From CAUZJO01 sp963580245 (GTDB lineage: Bacteria > Sumerlaeota > Sumerlaeia > MVZB01): a stretch of 59,051 bases of DNA. Numbering within the stretch: the stretch's first letter is position 1; each line of letters opens with the position of its first letter. A model generated the notes under the pieces. It ran no database searches. It saw only the letters and a list, made by a program, of their open reading frames with translations, and was not told the DNA's origin. The position numbers were made by a program, and so were the translations under genes. The stretch is taken from positions 1-59,051 of the forward strand of contig CAUZJO010000007.1 of NCBI GenBank assembly GCA_963580245.1, written 5' to 3'. Below, in pieces: positions 1 through 7,535 of the stretch.

Positions 1-126
1 CTGAACAAGATCGCCCAGTTACGACTGTTGCCCGGGACTGGGTAGGATGGATGGCACGCTGAAAAACTCGGGAGTCGCAAAATCACAGGGTGAGTCATGT
101 CTTGCCGTCAGAGAAGGAGGTGATCC

Positions 127-306
127 ATGGGGGTGAATGTTGAAATTTCCGGCCGTGAGAACTCAAAAGAGCTTCTTCGGCCAGAATCCATGGTCAAATC
201 CCTTGCCTTTGGCCAGGCACGGTGGGATGATCCACTCAAAGATTTTGAGGATCGAACGGTTTGGTTAGCAAAATGGGAAATGTCGGATAAGATTCATGAT
301 AAATGA
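127..306 (+). CDS. Small hypothetical protein (59 aa)
   Basis: An ATG opens a 59-codon frame that ends 27 bases before the groES-like start. Upstream, AAGGAGGTGATCC at 114-126 is complementary to the 3' tail of 16S rRNA, with the AGGAGG core six bases from the ATG, which is an unusually strong ribosome binding site. The product is polar, has no membrane segment or cysteine, and contains several Trp and Asp residues in its second half. I do not recognise a family. The close spacing allows co-transcription with the groES-like gene. The call rests on the ribosome binding site and the open frame only, so a chance ORF remains possible. Confidence 0.5.
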   Translation: MGVNVEISGRENSKELLRPESMVKSLAFGQARWDDPLKDFEDRTVWLAKWEMSDKIHDK

Positions 307-333
307 CGCGATAAGAATCCCGGAGATGAACGC

Positions 334-723
334 ATGAACAGTTCACAGATCGCCAATCGCCAACTGATCGTCGTTGGCGACCGGGTGCTCATCAAGCCGC
401 AAACGGGCGAGGACCGAACCAAGACGGGGCTGATCCTGCCCCAGACCGTCGCCGAGCAAGCGCAGGTCAATTCGGGCCAGGTCGTCGCGGTGGGTCCGGG
501 GGTGCCGATGCCGCTTGGCGACGATGATGACGAAGAGCCCTGGCGCGAGAAAAGTGCCCAAGCCCGTTATATTCCCATGCAGGCCAGGCCCGGGGACCTC
601 GCGCTCTTCCTGCGCAAGGCCACCGTCGAGATCAAATACGATAACGAGAGCTACTTGATCGTGCCTCAGTCGGGCATCCTGGTGCTTCTGCGCGACGAGG
701 ATGAGGCGCTGTTCGCGCAATAG
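334..723 (+). CDS. groES: GroES-like co-chaperonin (Cpn10 family)
   Basis: This encodes a 129-residue protein of the Cpn10 family, whose members cap the GroEL chamber during ATP-driven folding in the cytoplasm. The family hallmarks are the N-terminal RVLIKP strand (about residues 17-22), the TKTGLILP mobile-loop segment (about 30-37), a VVAVGPG turn and the C-terminal ESYLIVPQSGILVLL-like strand. It is about 30 residues longer than ordinary GroES because of an acidic insert around residues 60-80 (a run of four Asp followed by Glu) in the roof-loop region. GGAG lies upstream of the chosen ATG at a suitable distance. No groEL follows, so this is a stand-alone, possibly divergent paralogue. No CIRCE element is visible upstream. 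Confidence 0.85.
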   Translation: MNSSQIANRQLIVVGDRVLIKPQTGEDRTKTGLILPQTVAEQAQVNSGQVVAVGPGVPMPLGDDDDEEPWREKSAQARYIPMQARPGDLALFLRKATVEIKYDNESYLIVPQSGILVLLRDEDEALFAQ

Positions 724-1255
724 TGGTCGGGACGGTGGGGGATTTCTCATCGGCGAATCCCTGGATAGTACGCCAGGGCCGGACGACTTGACCTCAATCG
801 CCCCGGGATGATGGGCCACCACCATGCTTGGCCAGGCCCCAAACACCTGTCTCTCAGTGCCGGCGGGGAGAGGAGGTGAGGTGCTCCTTCCGACCGTTTC
901 GTGGAACCTTTCAAGCAAAAATGTGGTGCCATTTTGACGGTTTCCAGGCTCAAATCATCAATTTCGCGATAATTTGACGCGGGACGTGGGTTTTGGGCTG
1001 CGTGATCTGGACGGAAAATCGTGTCTAGATTATGGTTGGGTGGATTGTACATGATTGATATGACTCGCTTTGCGAGCAAGCCCGAGATGCGCCGTCAGGC
1101 TGCGGGCCGGACGGGCGAAAAAAACTGGTTGCATCCGACCTTCTAATAGGGTAGGTGTCTAAAGTTGGTGCGCACGGAACGGGGATTGATTCAGGGATTG
1201 ATGAAACGCTGACGACCGCACTGGAGGTCGTGGATTTTTTTAGGGAGAGGACAAA
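724..1255. other. Gene-free stretch
   Basis: I see no convincing coding potential, RNA gene or repeat here. Open frames on the minus strand lack ribosome binding sites and family features. A ribosome binding site for the XRE gene (GGGAGAGG at 1243-1250) closes the interval. Confidence 0.5.
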
Positions 1256-1801
1256 ATGATGAAGAATTACCTCGGCGAGGTGATCTACAACTGCCGTATC
1301 AAGGAGGACATGACTCAGGACGAGTTCGGCAGGAAGTACGACGTTTCGGGTCCCGCTATCTTCAAGTTTGAGAAGGGGTATGTCACTCCGTCGCTAGACC
1401 TATGGCTGAAAATGGCCGCCGATATAGGTATTTCGGAGCGACGCGCGGTGCTGCTGTGGTGGAAGCGGAAGCTGCCCGAAGCGTATGAGCAATACATCGA
1501 GTTGCAGAGCCCGATAGTTGCCGAGAAAGAAGCACAGTATCTGAAGAAGAAAGGCCGTAAGTCTGATTACGGCAAGCTTCGGGCCCGCGATGCCATCCTT
1601 GAAGCCGCCGAGAAGGACCAGACTTTGCCCGACGGCGTGCATGAACTGATCAATGATCCCGAACTGTGGGCCCTGTACAAGCCGACGGGGAAGGAAATCA
1701 ACCTGCTCCGCGATACATTTGGGCCGCTTGGCAATGGCTCCAAACAGCAGTATCGCGATGCGCTTTTGGTGTTGAGGGAGTTTAAGGGTGCCACGGCGTA
1801 A
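1256..1801 (+). CDS. XRE-family helix-turn-helix DNA-binding protein
   Basis: This is a 181-residue protein with an N-terminal Cro/C1-type helix-turn-helix at about residues 5-60: helix LGEVIYNCRIK, then MTQDEFGRKYDVSGPAIFKFEKG, then a third helix in PSLDLWLKMAADIGI. The C-terminal two thirds is charged and predicted helical, and I cannot assign it to a family. It probably binds an operator as a dimer and regulates nearby or unlinked genes. Two in-frame ATGs (1256 and 1259) share the GGGAGAGG site at 1243-1250, with spacings of 5 and 8 bases. The gene appears monocistronic because a strong terminator follows at 1846-1876. Composition is somewhat less GC-rich than its surroundings, as often seen in accessory genes. 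Confidence 0.8.
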   Translation: MMKNYLGEVIYNCRIKEDMTQDEFGRKYDVSGPAIFKFEKGYVTPSLDLWLKMAADIGISERRAVLLWWKRKLPEAYEQYIELQSPIVAEKEAQYLKKKGRKSDYGKLRARDAILEAAEKDQTLPDGVHELINDPELWALYKPTGKEINLLRDTFGPLGNGSKQQYRDALLVLREFKGATA

Positions 1802-1845
1802 AAATCCCGTTACTGTTTCGATCTGCCGGTTTCCCTGGAATCCGC

Positions 1846-1876
1846 AATTGGCCCCTATCACCCATAGGGGCCAATT
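1846..1876 (+). terminator. Perfect 13-bp stem-loop downstream of the XRE gene
   Basis: AATTGGCCCCTAT at 1846-1858 pairs perfectly with ATAGGGGCCAATT at 1864-1876 around a CACCC loop. It starts 45 bases after the XRE stop. The AATT/AATT base gives a short T-run on either strand, so it could act bidirectionally and also shield the gene from readthrough of the minus-strand relic. Confidence 0.7.
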
Positions 1877-1922
1877 TGCGTACGGCGTGGCGATGGACCC
1901 GCCGGCCCCGAAGCCGGAGCTC

Positions 1923-2130
1923 TCAGTCCGTGACGGTTTCGTCGAACCAGCCAAGACGCCGTGCCGCGCGAATGATCATCGGGTGGCACGGGTCGCCCTC
2001 GATGCGTTTACGCAATCTTGGCACTGATGAAGAGGATCGGCGTCGCGGGCGAAAGGGCGCGCAGCCGGCGGCAGACCTCGAAGCCGTCCTCGCCGGGCAT
2101 TAAGTCAAATATGTAAAGCGTGGTATTGAG
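1923..2130 (-). pseudogene. Relic of an OmpR-family response regulator
   Basis: Reading the minus strand from about 2130 gives a recognisable receiver-domain segment: FDLMPGEDGFEV with the phospho-acceptor Asp, then CRRLRA, then the strand PILFISAK, followed by a stop. In the next frame the sequence resumes as LRKRIEGDPCHP and IIRAARRLGWF, which is the C-terminal wing of an OmpR/PhoB winged helix, ending at the stop codon 1923-1925. About 100 residues between the receiver and the wing are missing at a junction near 2017-2021, and the N-terminus is also lost. This is the remains of a two-component response regulator after internal deletion and frameshift, and no longer functional. No partner histidine kinase is left nearby. 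Confidence 0.65.
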
Positions 2131-2219
2131 TTCACATCGCGGATATATCGCTACAGAAACTTAAAGCATTCGTCGATAAGAACGAGGACGGAGTGCGCCG
2201 ACGGCGTGAGGAAGCGGAT

Positions 2220-2393
2220 ATGAAGTTACTTGAGAAGAGAAAATCCCGAATTGCCTTCACTTTGATGGAATCGACGATTGCCGTGTTTCTCCTCTCTGTC
2301 CCGTCCTTGACGGCGACACCTCTACTTGTTTCGCTTTCTCTTCGTCAACCTATTTCAGGACGGGACACCCCTGGGAGTTTCAGTTTGGATTGA
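2220..2393 (+). pseudogene. Truncated prepilin/pseudopilin-like N-terminus
   Basis: The ORF starts with a short basic leader (KLLEKRKSRI) followed by AFTLMESTIAVFLL. This matches the type IV prepilin pattern of basic leader, F-T-L-x-E at the peptidase cleavage zone, then a hydrophobic helix. The frame ends 58 codons in, without a pilin globular domain, and the second half is Ser/Thr/Leu-rich with no pilin feature. The frame is open upstream to about 2131, so the true 5' end is unclear. It lies between a response-regulator relic and an unrelated aminotransferase, consistent with a decaying segment. I treat it as a fragment; a genuine short membrane peptide cannot be excluded. Confidence 0.4.
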
Positions 2394-2427
2394 CGCCGAA
2401 CTTCGCTGCGCTGCTCGGGATGCGAAA

Positions 2428-3813
2428 CTATGCTAGGCCCAGAGCTTGATCGAGGACTTCCAGCACGAAGTCCGCGTCCGCGGTGCTGATGCACAGGGGT
2501 GGCAGCATGCGCAGGACGTTGCCGAACAGACCTCCCTTGCCGAGCAGCAGGCCCATCTCGCGGGCGTCCTCGAGGACCTGGGCCGTCTCGGCGGGGGCGG
2601 GTTCCTTTGTTTGGCGGTCGCGGACAAGTTCGATGCCGAGCATCAGGCCCATGCCACGCACGTCGCCGATCAGCGCATGGCGATCCATGAGGCGCGTGAG
2701 CCCGGCCTTGAGTTGCTCGCCGACTATTCGCGCGTTTTCCATCAATCCTTCCTCCTCGATCACGTCGAGGGTCGCCAACCCCGCCGCCAGCGAAACGGGG
2801 TTGCCGCCGAACGTGTTGAAGTGCAGCCGCTGGGCCAGGGCTTCGGCGATCTCGCGGCGCGTGGTGACGGCCCCCAGCGGCGCGCCGTTGCCGAGGCCCT
2901 TGGCCATCGTTACGATGTCGGGCACGACACCGGAGTTTTCAAAGCCCCAGAAATGCTCGCCCGTGCGCCCCAGACCGCACTGGACCTCATCGGCGATGCA
3001 CAGGCCGCCGTGCTCGCGGACGATCGCGTAGGCCTCGCGCAGGTAATTGGGCGCGCCGCGCGCCGCGCCGCCTACCCCTTGGATCGCCTCGGCGATGAAC
3101 GCGGCGATCCGGCCCGGCGTCGCGTTGAGGACTAGCTTGCGAATTTCCTCGGCGCCGGCGTGGGCGACCTGCTGGGGCGTTCCGCTGAAGGAACTCCGAT
3201 AGGGATCGGGGCAGGGCGCGTGATGCACCCCGAAGCCCTGCGCGAGCGGAAACTTCCACGTGTGATGCGCGTTGAGCCCCATCGTGCCTGAGGACCCGCC
3301 GTGGTAGGCGTTCTGCAGGGCGATGACGTCGTAGTTTCCCGTATAGAGCCGGGCCATCATCACGGCCAGGTCGTTGGCCTCGCTGCCGCTGTTGACAAAA
3401 TAGGTGACCTCGAGCCCCGGCGGCATCCTCGCGGCCAGTTTCTTGGCCAGTTCCGTGAAATTGGGATGCGCGTAGAGCGTGCTGGCGTGCTGCAGCGTAG
3501 CCGTTTGCTCCTGGATGCGCCGCGCGATCTTCGGGTGACAGTGACCGCACGAGACCGTCGCGATCCCGCCGAACATATCAAAGTAGCGCCGCCCCGCGTG
3601 GTCGAAGAGGTATTGCATGTGCCCCTCGACGATCAGCAGCGGCTCACGATAATAATGAAAAATGGCCGGGTTCCCGTAACGTGCGCGGTCGGCCAAGACC
3701 TCTTCCAACGCCGGTCCCGTATACGGTTTCGGCGCGTGCGCGCAGGGAGGAAGCTGAAGCCCGATCGGCCCCCCCGGGTCGGATGACGGTTTCCGGTCCA
3801 AGGCCGTGCTCAT
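2428..3813 (-). CDS. Class III PLP aminotransferase, AGXT2-like
   Basis: This is a 461-residue fold-type I aminotransferase, close to the alanine-glyoxylate aminotransferase 2 subfamily. Members transfer an amino group from alanine or omega-amino acids to glyoxylate or pyruvate in the cytoplasm. Visible features are the VNSGSEAND cofactor-phosphate loop (about 140-148), NAYHGG (168-173), the ADEVQ motif with Asp275 contacting the pyridine nitrogen, the TMAKGLGNG motif with the Schiff-base lysine Lys305, and FNTFGGNP. Length is normal for the family. A GGGAGGAAG ribosome binding site precedes the ATG by about six bases. No flanking gene shares its direction, so the amino donor cannot be inferred from context. 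A role as an ornithine or GABA aminotransferase is less likely but possible. Confidence 0.9.
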   Translation of the reverse strand: MSTALDRKPSSDPGGPIGLQLPPCAHAPKPYTGPALEEVLADRARYGNPAIFHYYREPLLIVEGHMQYLFDHAGRRYFDMFGGIATVSCGHCHPKIARRIQEQTATLQHASTLYAHPNFTELAKKLAARMPPGLEVTYFVNSGSEANDLAVMMARLYTGNYDVIALQNAYHGGSSGTMGLNAHHTWKFPLAQGFGVHHAPCPDPYRSSFSGTPQQVAHAGAEEIRKLVLNATPGRIAAFIAEAIQGVGGAARGAPNYLREAYAIVREHGGLCIADEVQCGLGRTGEHFWGFENSGVVPDIVTMAKGLGNGAPLGAVTTRREIAEALAQRLHFNTFGGNPVSLAAGLATLDVIEEEGLMENARIVGEQLKAGLTRLMDRHALIGDVRGMGLMLGIELVRDRQTKEPAPAETAQVLEDAREMGLLLGKGGLFGNVLRMLPPLCISTADADFVLEVLDQALGLA

Positions 3814-4013
3814 CTAACTTCCTCCCCAACGCTTGAAGCCGAACCGCAAAAGAATAAACCGATATTCAAATATCACGCGAAAACGACGTTCGCCCGTCTC
3901 GGTTTGACTCGCGTCTCCAGGAATCAACCTATATGCGGGCCCCAAGATATGTCAACCGTGAGGTTCGCGATTCTGGTTGGTCGGGATGCTTTGGTAATCG
4001 TAATAAAAGCACC

Positions 4014-4142
4014 CATAAGAATTCAGTCCCGGAAGGGACGATTGCTTTCAGCCCGGCACGCAAGTGGCGGGAAATCAAACCGATAACGAATTGGAGTCTC
4101 GTGGGGACGACTGCAAACCGAATTCTTGGAGGTTCCCATAAG
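4014..4142 (+). repeat. Dispersed hairpin-bearing repeat, copy 1
   Basis: This 129-base element recurs inverted at 36018-36164. It begins with CATAAG and ends with CCCATAAG. Thirty bases (4069-4098) are identical to the other copy. It holds two small hairpins: GTCCC/GGGAC with loop GGAA (4026-4039) and GTCTC/GGGAC with loop GTG (4096-4108). There is no convincing coding capacity. Confidence 0.8.
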
Positions 4143-4206
4143 ACGGGGGCCGAACTGATTTGAACGCCTACTCGTTGGGCCGGCCATTCTTCGCGTTTCG
4201 AGACGC

Positions 4207-4358
4207 CTATGGCAGGATGGCCAGGCCGTGAAGCGTGGTGTTGCCTTGGGCGTCGATGTCCTCGAGAACGTAGAAGACGCCTTTGGCCGGGATTATCGTC
4301 TCATTGAGCCGCTCGCCGAGTTCATAATCTCCGAACGTGTCCGTCAGTCTGCAGCGGC
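4207..4358 (-). pseudogene. C-terminal relic of a large secreted protein
   Basis: The minus strand carries an open tail that includes LTDTFGDYELGERL and FYVLEDIDAQGNTTLHGLAI and ends at the stop codon 4207-4209. This resembles the short C-terminal tail (tyrosine, then LEDID, then G-x-T-x-x-H-G) seen at the end of many large modular extracellular proteins. No start, no ribosome binding site and no upstream domain remain, because at about 4360 the sequence switches abruptly to plus-strand LamG code. I read this as a fragment left by a rearrangement. The family likeness is from memory and not verified. Confidence 0.4.
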
Positions 4359-4367
4359 GGGACACAA

Positions 4368-5494
4368 TTGCGGTTCCGGCTCAAAACCGACGTCGGCGGC
4401 ACGGACACGCTAATCGGCGCCCCGGTCAGCACCGGCGTGTGGACGCACGTCGCGTTTACCTACGACGGCGCGACAATGAAGATTTACAAAGACGGCTTTG
4501 AAGCGGCCAGTCGGGCCAAAACCGGCAACTTGGTGACCAATCCATTAGTGGGAGCCTGGATCGGCGCCAACCCGACCAACAATAAGTGGTTCGACGGCGT
4601 GATCGATGAAGTCCAGATATTCACCCGCGCGCTGACCGAATCCGAGGTCCAACAAGAGATGACCGAACCGGTGGGGGCCGGCGTGCCGGGAGATCTAGAA
4701 GTGCCGACCGTCCCGGCGGTTCTGACGCCCACGCCGTTGTCATCCTCGCGGATTCAGTTGGATTGGAACGCGTCGACCGATAACTTCGTCGTGACGGGCT
4801 ACCGCATCTACCGCGACGGCGTGGCGGTGGGGACCAGAGCCACGACCAGCTACACCGACGTGGGACTCACCCCCGAAACGCTCTACAGCTACACGGTCTC
4901 GGCCCGCGACGCGGCCGGCAACGAGTCGCCTCAATCGACCCCGCCGGCGTAGGCCACCACGCCGTGACGCTGGTGGGCGGTTCATGGGTCGGCACGGGTC
5001 AATACGGCGGCGCGATAGATTTGCAACCCAACGGTCAACGCGTTGAAATGGGCAACCTCGACGTCGCGGGCAACGCGCTGACGATCATGATGTGGCTCAA
5101 TGCCGATGATTTCGGGATCAGCGACGCACGGTTGATCGCCAAGGTCACCGGGACCGCCGAACAAGACCACTATTGGATGCTGAGCACGATCAACAGCGGC
5201 GGCACGAAGCTGCGGTTCCGGCTCAAAACCGACGTGGGCGGCACCGATACGCTGATCGCCAACTCGGGCAACCTCTCGACCGGCGCGCAAATGAAGCTCT
5301 ATGTAGACGGCGTGGAGGTCGGCAATAGAACAAAAACCGGCGCCCTGAGCACCAACGCCGACGTCGCCGCCTGGATCGGCGCCAGCCCGAGCAACAACAA
5401 ATGGTTCGACGGCCGCGTGGACGAAATAAAAATCTACGACCGGGCGCTGACCGGCGCAGAAATCATCACTGAAATGAACGCGCCCGTTCAATGA
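4368..5494 (+). pseudogene. Broken LamG / FN3 / LamG surface protein
   Basis: Two reading frames in the same orientation encode parts of one extracellular adhesin-like protein. The first (4368-4952) has the C-terminal half of a LamG/concanavalin-like domain (WTHVAFTYDG, then NNKWFDGVIDEVQIF) and a fibronectin type III domain (YRIYRDGVAVG, TSYTDVGLTPETLY). It stops at 4950-4952. The second (4964-5494) has a nearly full LamG domain (YGGAIDL, NNKWFDGRVDEIKIY). Three lesions mark it as decayed: the N-terminus and signal peptide are missing; a stop and deletion lie between the FN3 and second LamG; and the second LamG lacks 11 residues (the equivalent of VWTHVAFTYDG) near 5283. That deletion is bounded by a GGCG direct repeat, which suggests slippage. 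Confidence 0.65.
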
Positions 5495-5572
5495 GCATTG
5501 GACCGAGCGGCGGCGATTCGCCATGCCAGGCCCGTCGTGCGGTCCGATTTCGCGCTCGCCGGACGATCGTGA

Positions 5573-6292
5573 TCATGCCGGCGCGCCTCCGTGGGCGTCA
5601 TCGGGCGATTGTTCCTTGCCCAAATCGCCGGTGACTGGATCGTTCCTTAACTCCCCCAACTCGGTAATGCGCCCGTCATCGAACCGGAACCATCGATCTC
5701 CGAGATGAGCCGCTTCGTTGCGGTCGTGGGTGACGTGCAGGGTGGTGACGCCCGTATGTTCCTGAACCGATTTCAAGAGTCCGTACATCTCCTCGCGCGA
5801 GTCCGAATCAAGGGCGCTGAGCGGCTCGTCGAGACACAGGACGTCGGGGCGGAACGCGAGTGCGCGGCCCAGGGCGACCCGCTGGGACTCGCCGCCGCTG
5901 AGCCCGTGAGGATGGCGGCCGAGCAGGTGTTTGATCCCAAGCAGTTCGGTCAGCTCCTCGACCCGGCGCTCGATCTCCGCGCGCGGCCATTTGCGGATGT
6001 GGAGGGCGAAGGCCAGATTGTCGCGCACCGTCATGGTCTGGAACAGGCAAGTGTCCTGGGGGACGTAACCCACGCCGCGCGACGCGGCCTTGAGGCGGGT
6101 CACGTCGCGACCCATCAACCTGATGGTCCCGCCCGCGTGGCGCCTCAAACCGCAGATCGTCTCCAGCAGCGTGGTCTTTCCACACCCGGTCTTGCCCATC
6201 AGGATGGCGTAATGGCTCGTGTCCACCCGGAGGTTGACGCCCTCGATCGCGAACTTCCCGATCCGCACCGCCAAGTCCTTGATCTCGATCAC
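5573..6292 (-). CDS. ABC transporter ATPase, molybdate/sulfate (ModC-like) type
   Basis: This nucleotide-binding subunit of an ABC importer hydrolyses ATP on the cytoplasmic face. Numbering from an alternative TTG at 6307, it has Walker A GKTGCGKTT (38-46), a Q-loop in YVPQD (81-85), the signature LSGGESQ (136-142), Walker B VLCLDEP (157-162) and the H-loop His194 in VTHD. The order and spacing resemble ModC/CysA/PotA ATPases, but the usual C-terminal regulatory domain is absent. The GTG at 6292 is preferred because it gives the standard short N-terminus (VIEIKDL) and has GCGGGG seven bases upstream. No permease or binding-protein gene is adjacent, so the substrate is unknown. Confidence 0.85.
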   Translation of the reverse strand: MIEIKDLAVRIGKFAIEGVNLRVDTSHYAILMGKTGCGKTTLLETICGLRRHAGGTIRLMGRDVTRLKAASRGVGYVPQDTCLFQTMTVRDNLAFALHIRKWPRAEIERRVEELTELLGIKHLLGRHPHGLSGGESQRVALGRALAFRPDVLCLDEPLSALDSDSREEMYGLLKSVQEHTGVTTLHVTHDRNEAAHLGDRWFRFDDGRITELGELRNDPVTGDLGKEQSPDDAHGGAPA

Positions 6293-6307
6293 GTCACAAC
6301 CCCGCAA

Positions 6308-6593
6308 TCCCGATTGATGGCTTTACGCCAGGCTCAGTTTCCAATGCTGGAGTGATGAGAGCAATAGCGATTCTGCCCTTCCCCCTTCGCTGAAGCTACG
6401 GCGGACAAGTCCGCGATCAAAGATTGCCCCTAAACTCTAAACTGCCGGAACCTGGATGCTGAACCCTAAACCCTGGACCCGCTCCGTCGCCGAAGCGGCT
6501 TTGGTGCGCGGGAGGCTGGACCCTGGAGCCTAATATCCCCATTTCCATTCACCGATTCACCGCCTCGCCACATACCTCGCGCCAATTAAAGCC
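6308..6593. other. Gene-free stretch with degenerate repeat text
   Basis: No gene is visible. A phrase at about 6386-6405 (CTTCGCTGAAGCTACGGCGG) matches part of the dispersed repeat copy at 36018-36164 with one mismatch. AAACCCTGGACCC at 6468-6480 is the reverse complement of 12934-12946, just downstream of enolase. Confidence 0.5.
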
Positions 6594-6622
6594 TGGACCA
6601 ATTGGTCTGATTATCATATAAT
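6594..6622 (+). promoter_or_regulatory. Putative promoter of the FadR-type regulator
   Basis: A perfect -10 hexamer TATAAT (6617-6622) is preceded at 17 bases by TGGACC (6594-6599), four of six matches to the -35 consensus. The start codon lies 52 bases downstream. The 10-mer ending in the -10 box (ATCATATAAT) also occurs upstream of enolase. Confidence 0.5.
6596..6607. promoter_or_regulatory. Palindromic operator candidate GACCAATTGGTC
   Basis: A perfect 12-bp palindrome overlaps the -35 box and spacer of the gntR-type promoter. FadR-subfamily regulators often bind palindromes containing TTGGT/ACCAA, so autoregulation is plausible. Confidence 0.45.
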
Positions 6623-6674
6623 CTTAAGAACTGATGGACGCGAGAGCCGTCATTCGGATCGGGGTCAACGGGTC

Positions 6675-7442
6675 ATGGAGAATAAGGCTAAACCGCGGGT
6701 GCGGGCGCTGGTGCGGCGGCCGTTGCTTTATCAGACGGTCAAGGAAGAGATCAAGGACTACATCACGCGCAATGCGCTCAAGCCGGGCGACAAGCTGCCC
6801 CCCGAGACCGAATTGGCCCAACAGTTCGGCGTCAGCCGCACATCGGTGCGCGAGGCGGTCAAGTCGCTTGAATCGCTGGGTATCCTGCAAGCGCGGCCGG
6901 GGGCGGGCTTGTGCGTGCGCAGTTTTTCGTTCGATCCGCTGCTCGATAACCTCGCCTACGGAATCTTGTTCGACATGCGGGAACTCAAGAGCATCCTGGA
7001 GGTGCGCTTTCACATCGAGTATGGGATGATTCCGCGAGCGGTCGAGATGGTCGATGCCGCGCAGCTCAAGCAATTGCATGACGTGCTCGGTGCGATGCGG
7101 GAGGCCGCCACCGAGGAACGCTACAGCGAAAAGATCGACCGCCTCTTCCACCAGACTCTCTGGTCCAATGTCGAGAACCCCATCGTGGGCAAAATCCTGG
7201 ACATCTTTTGGCAAGTTTTCTTCCAGGCCCGCCAACGCGCGTCGCTGGAGGTTCCCGAGAACTTGATGGAAGCCTACCGGCTCCACGAGCGGATCGTGAA
7301 CGATCTGGAGCAGCGCGACGTCGAGGCCATGAAGCAAAGCATGGATGACCACCACCAAAACATCCTGCGGCGGGTCAAGAAACTGGAAGAGAGTCTGGGG
7401 CAGCGAGATAGCGGCGAAGGGCGCCGGGCCGGGACCGGATAA
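6675..7442 (+). CDS. GntR-family regulator, FadR subfamily
   Basis: This is a 255-residue transcription factor. The N-terminal winged helix spans about residues 15-82, with the typical phrases LKPGDKLPPETELAQQFGVS and RTSVREAVKSLESLGIL. The C-terminal all-helical FCD effector domain (about 95-235) contains the acid/His pattern expected for metal-assisted binding of an organic acid (FHIEYGMI, RLFHQTLW, HERIVNDL, DDHHQNIL). FadR-subfamily members usually regulate organic-acid, sugar-acid or fatty-acid metabolism. Its own promoter carries a GACCAATTGGTC palindrome, so it is likely autoregulated. The next genes (membrane glycosyltransferase-like protein and MalG-type permease) lie in the same direction but with a 93-base gap, so they may or may not be targets. 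Confidence 0.9.
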   Translation: MENKAKPRVRALVRRPLLYQTVKEEIKDYITRNALKPGDKLPPETELAQQFGVSRTSVREAVKSLESLGILQARPGAGLCVRSFSFDPLLDNLAYGILFDMRELKSILEVRFHIEYGMIPRAVEMVDAAQLKQLHDVLGAMREAATEERYSEKIDRLFHQTLWSNVENPIVGKILDIFWQVFFQARQRASLEVPENLMEAYRLHERIVNDLEQRDVEAMKQSMDDHHQNILRRVKKLEESLGQRDSGEGRRAGTG

Positions 7443-7535
7443 CCACGCCACCGCGAAGTCAATCGTTTCACGGCGTATTCACATGGCCATTTCTCGATTC
7501 AGGGGGCCCGTGTCCCTCGCCCCGTTGCGCAAAAC

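Noticed and set aside
747..1079. 110-codon minus-strand ORF downstream of the groES-like gene
   Set aside because: No ribosome binding site, low-complexity and basic composition, no family resemblance.
3904..4163. Short plus-strand ORFs over the first dispersed repeat
   Set aside because: The shared peptide with the frame at 36074 arises because the DNA repeat is conserved, including hairpins; there is no sign of protein-level selection.
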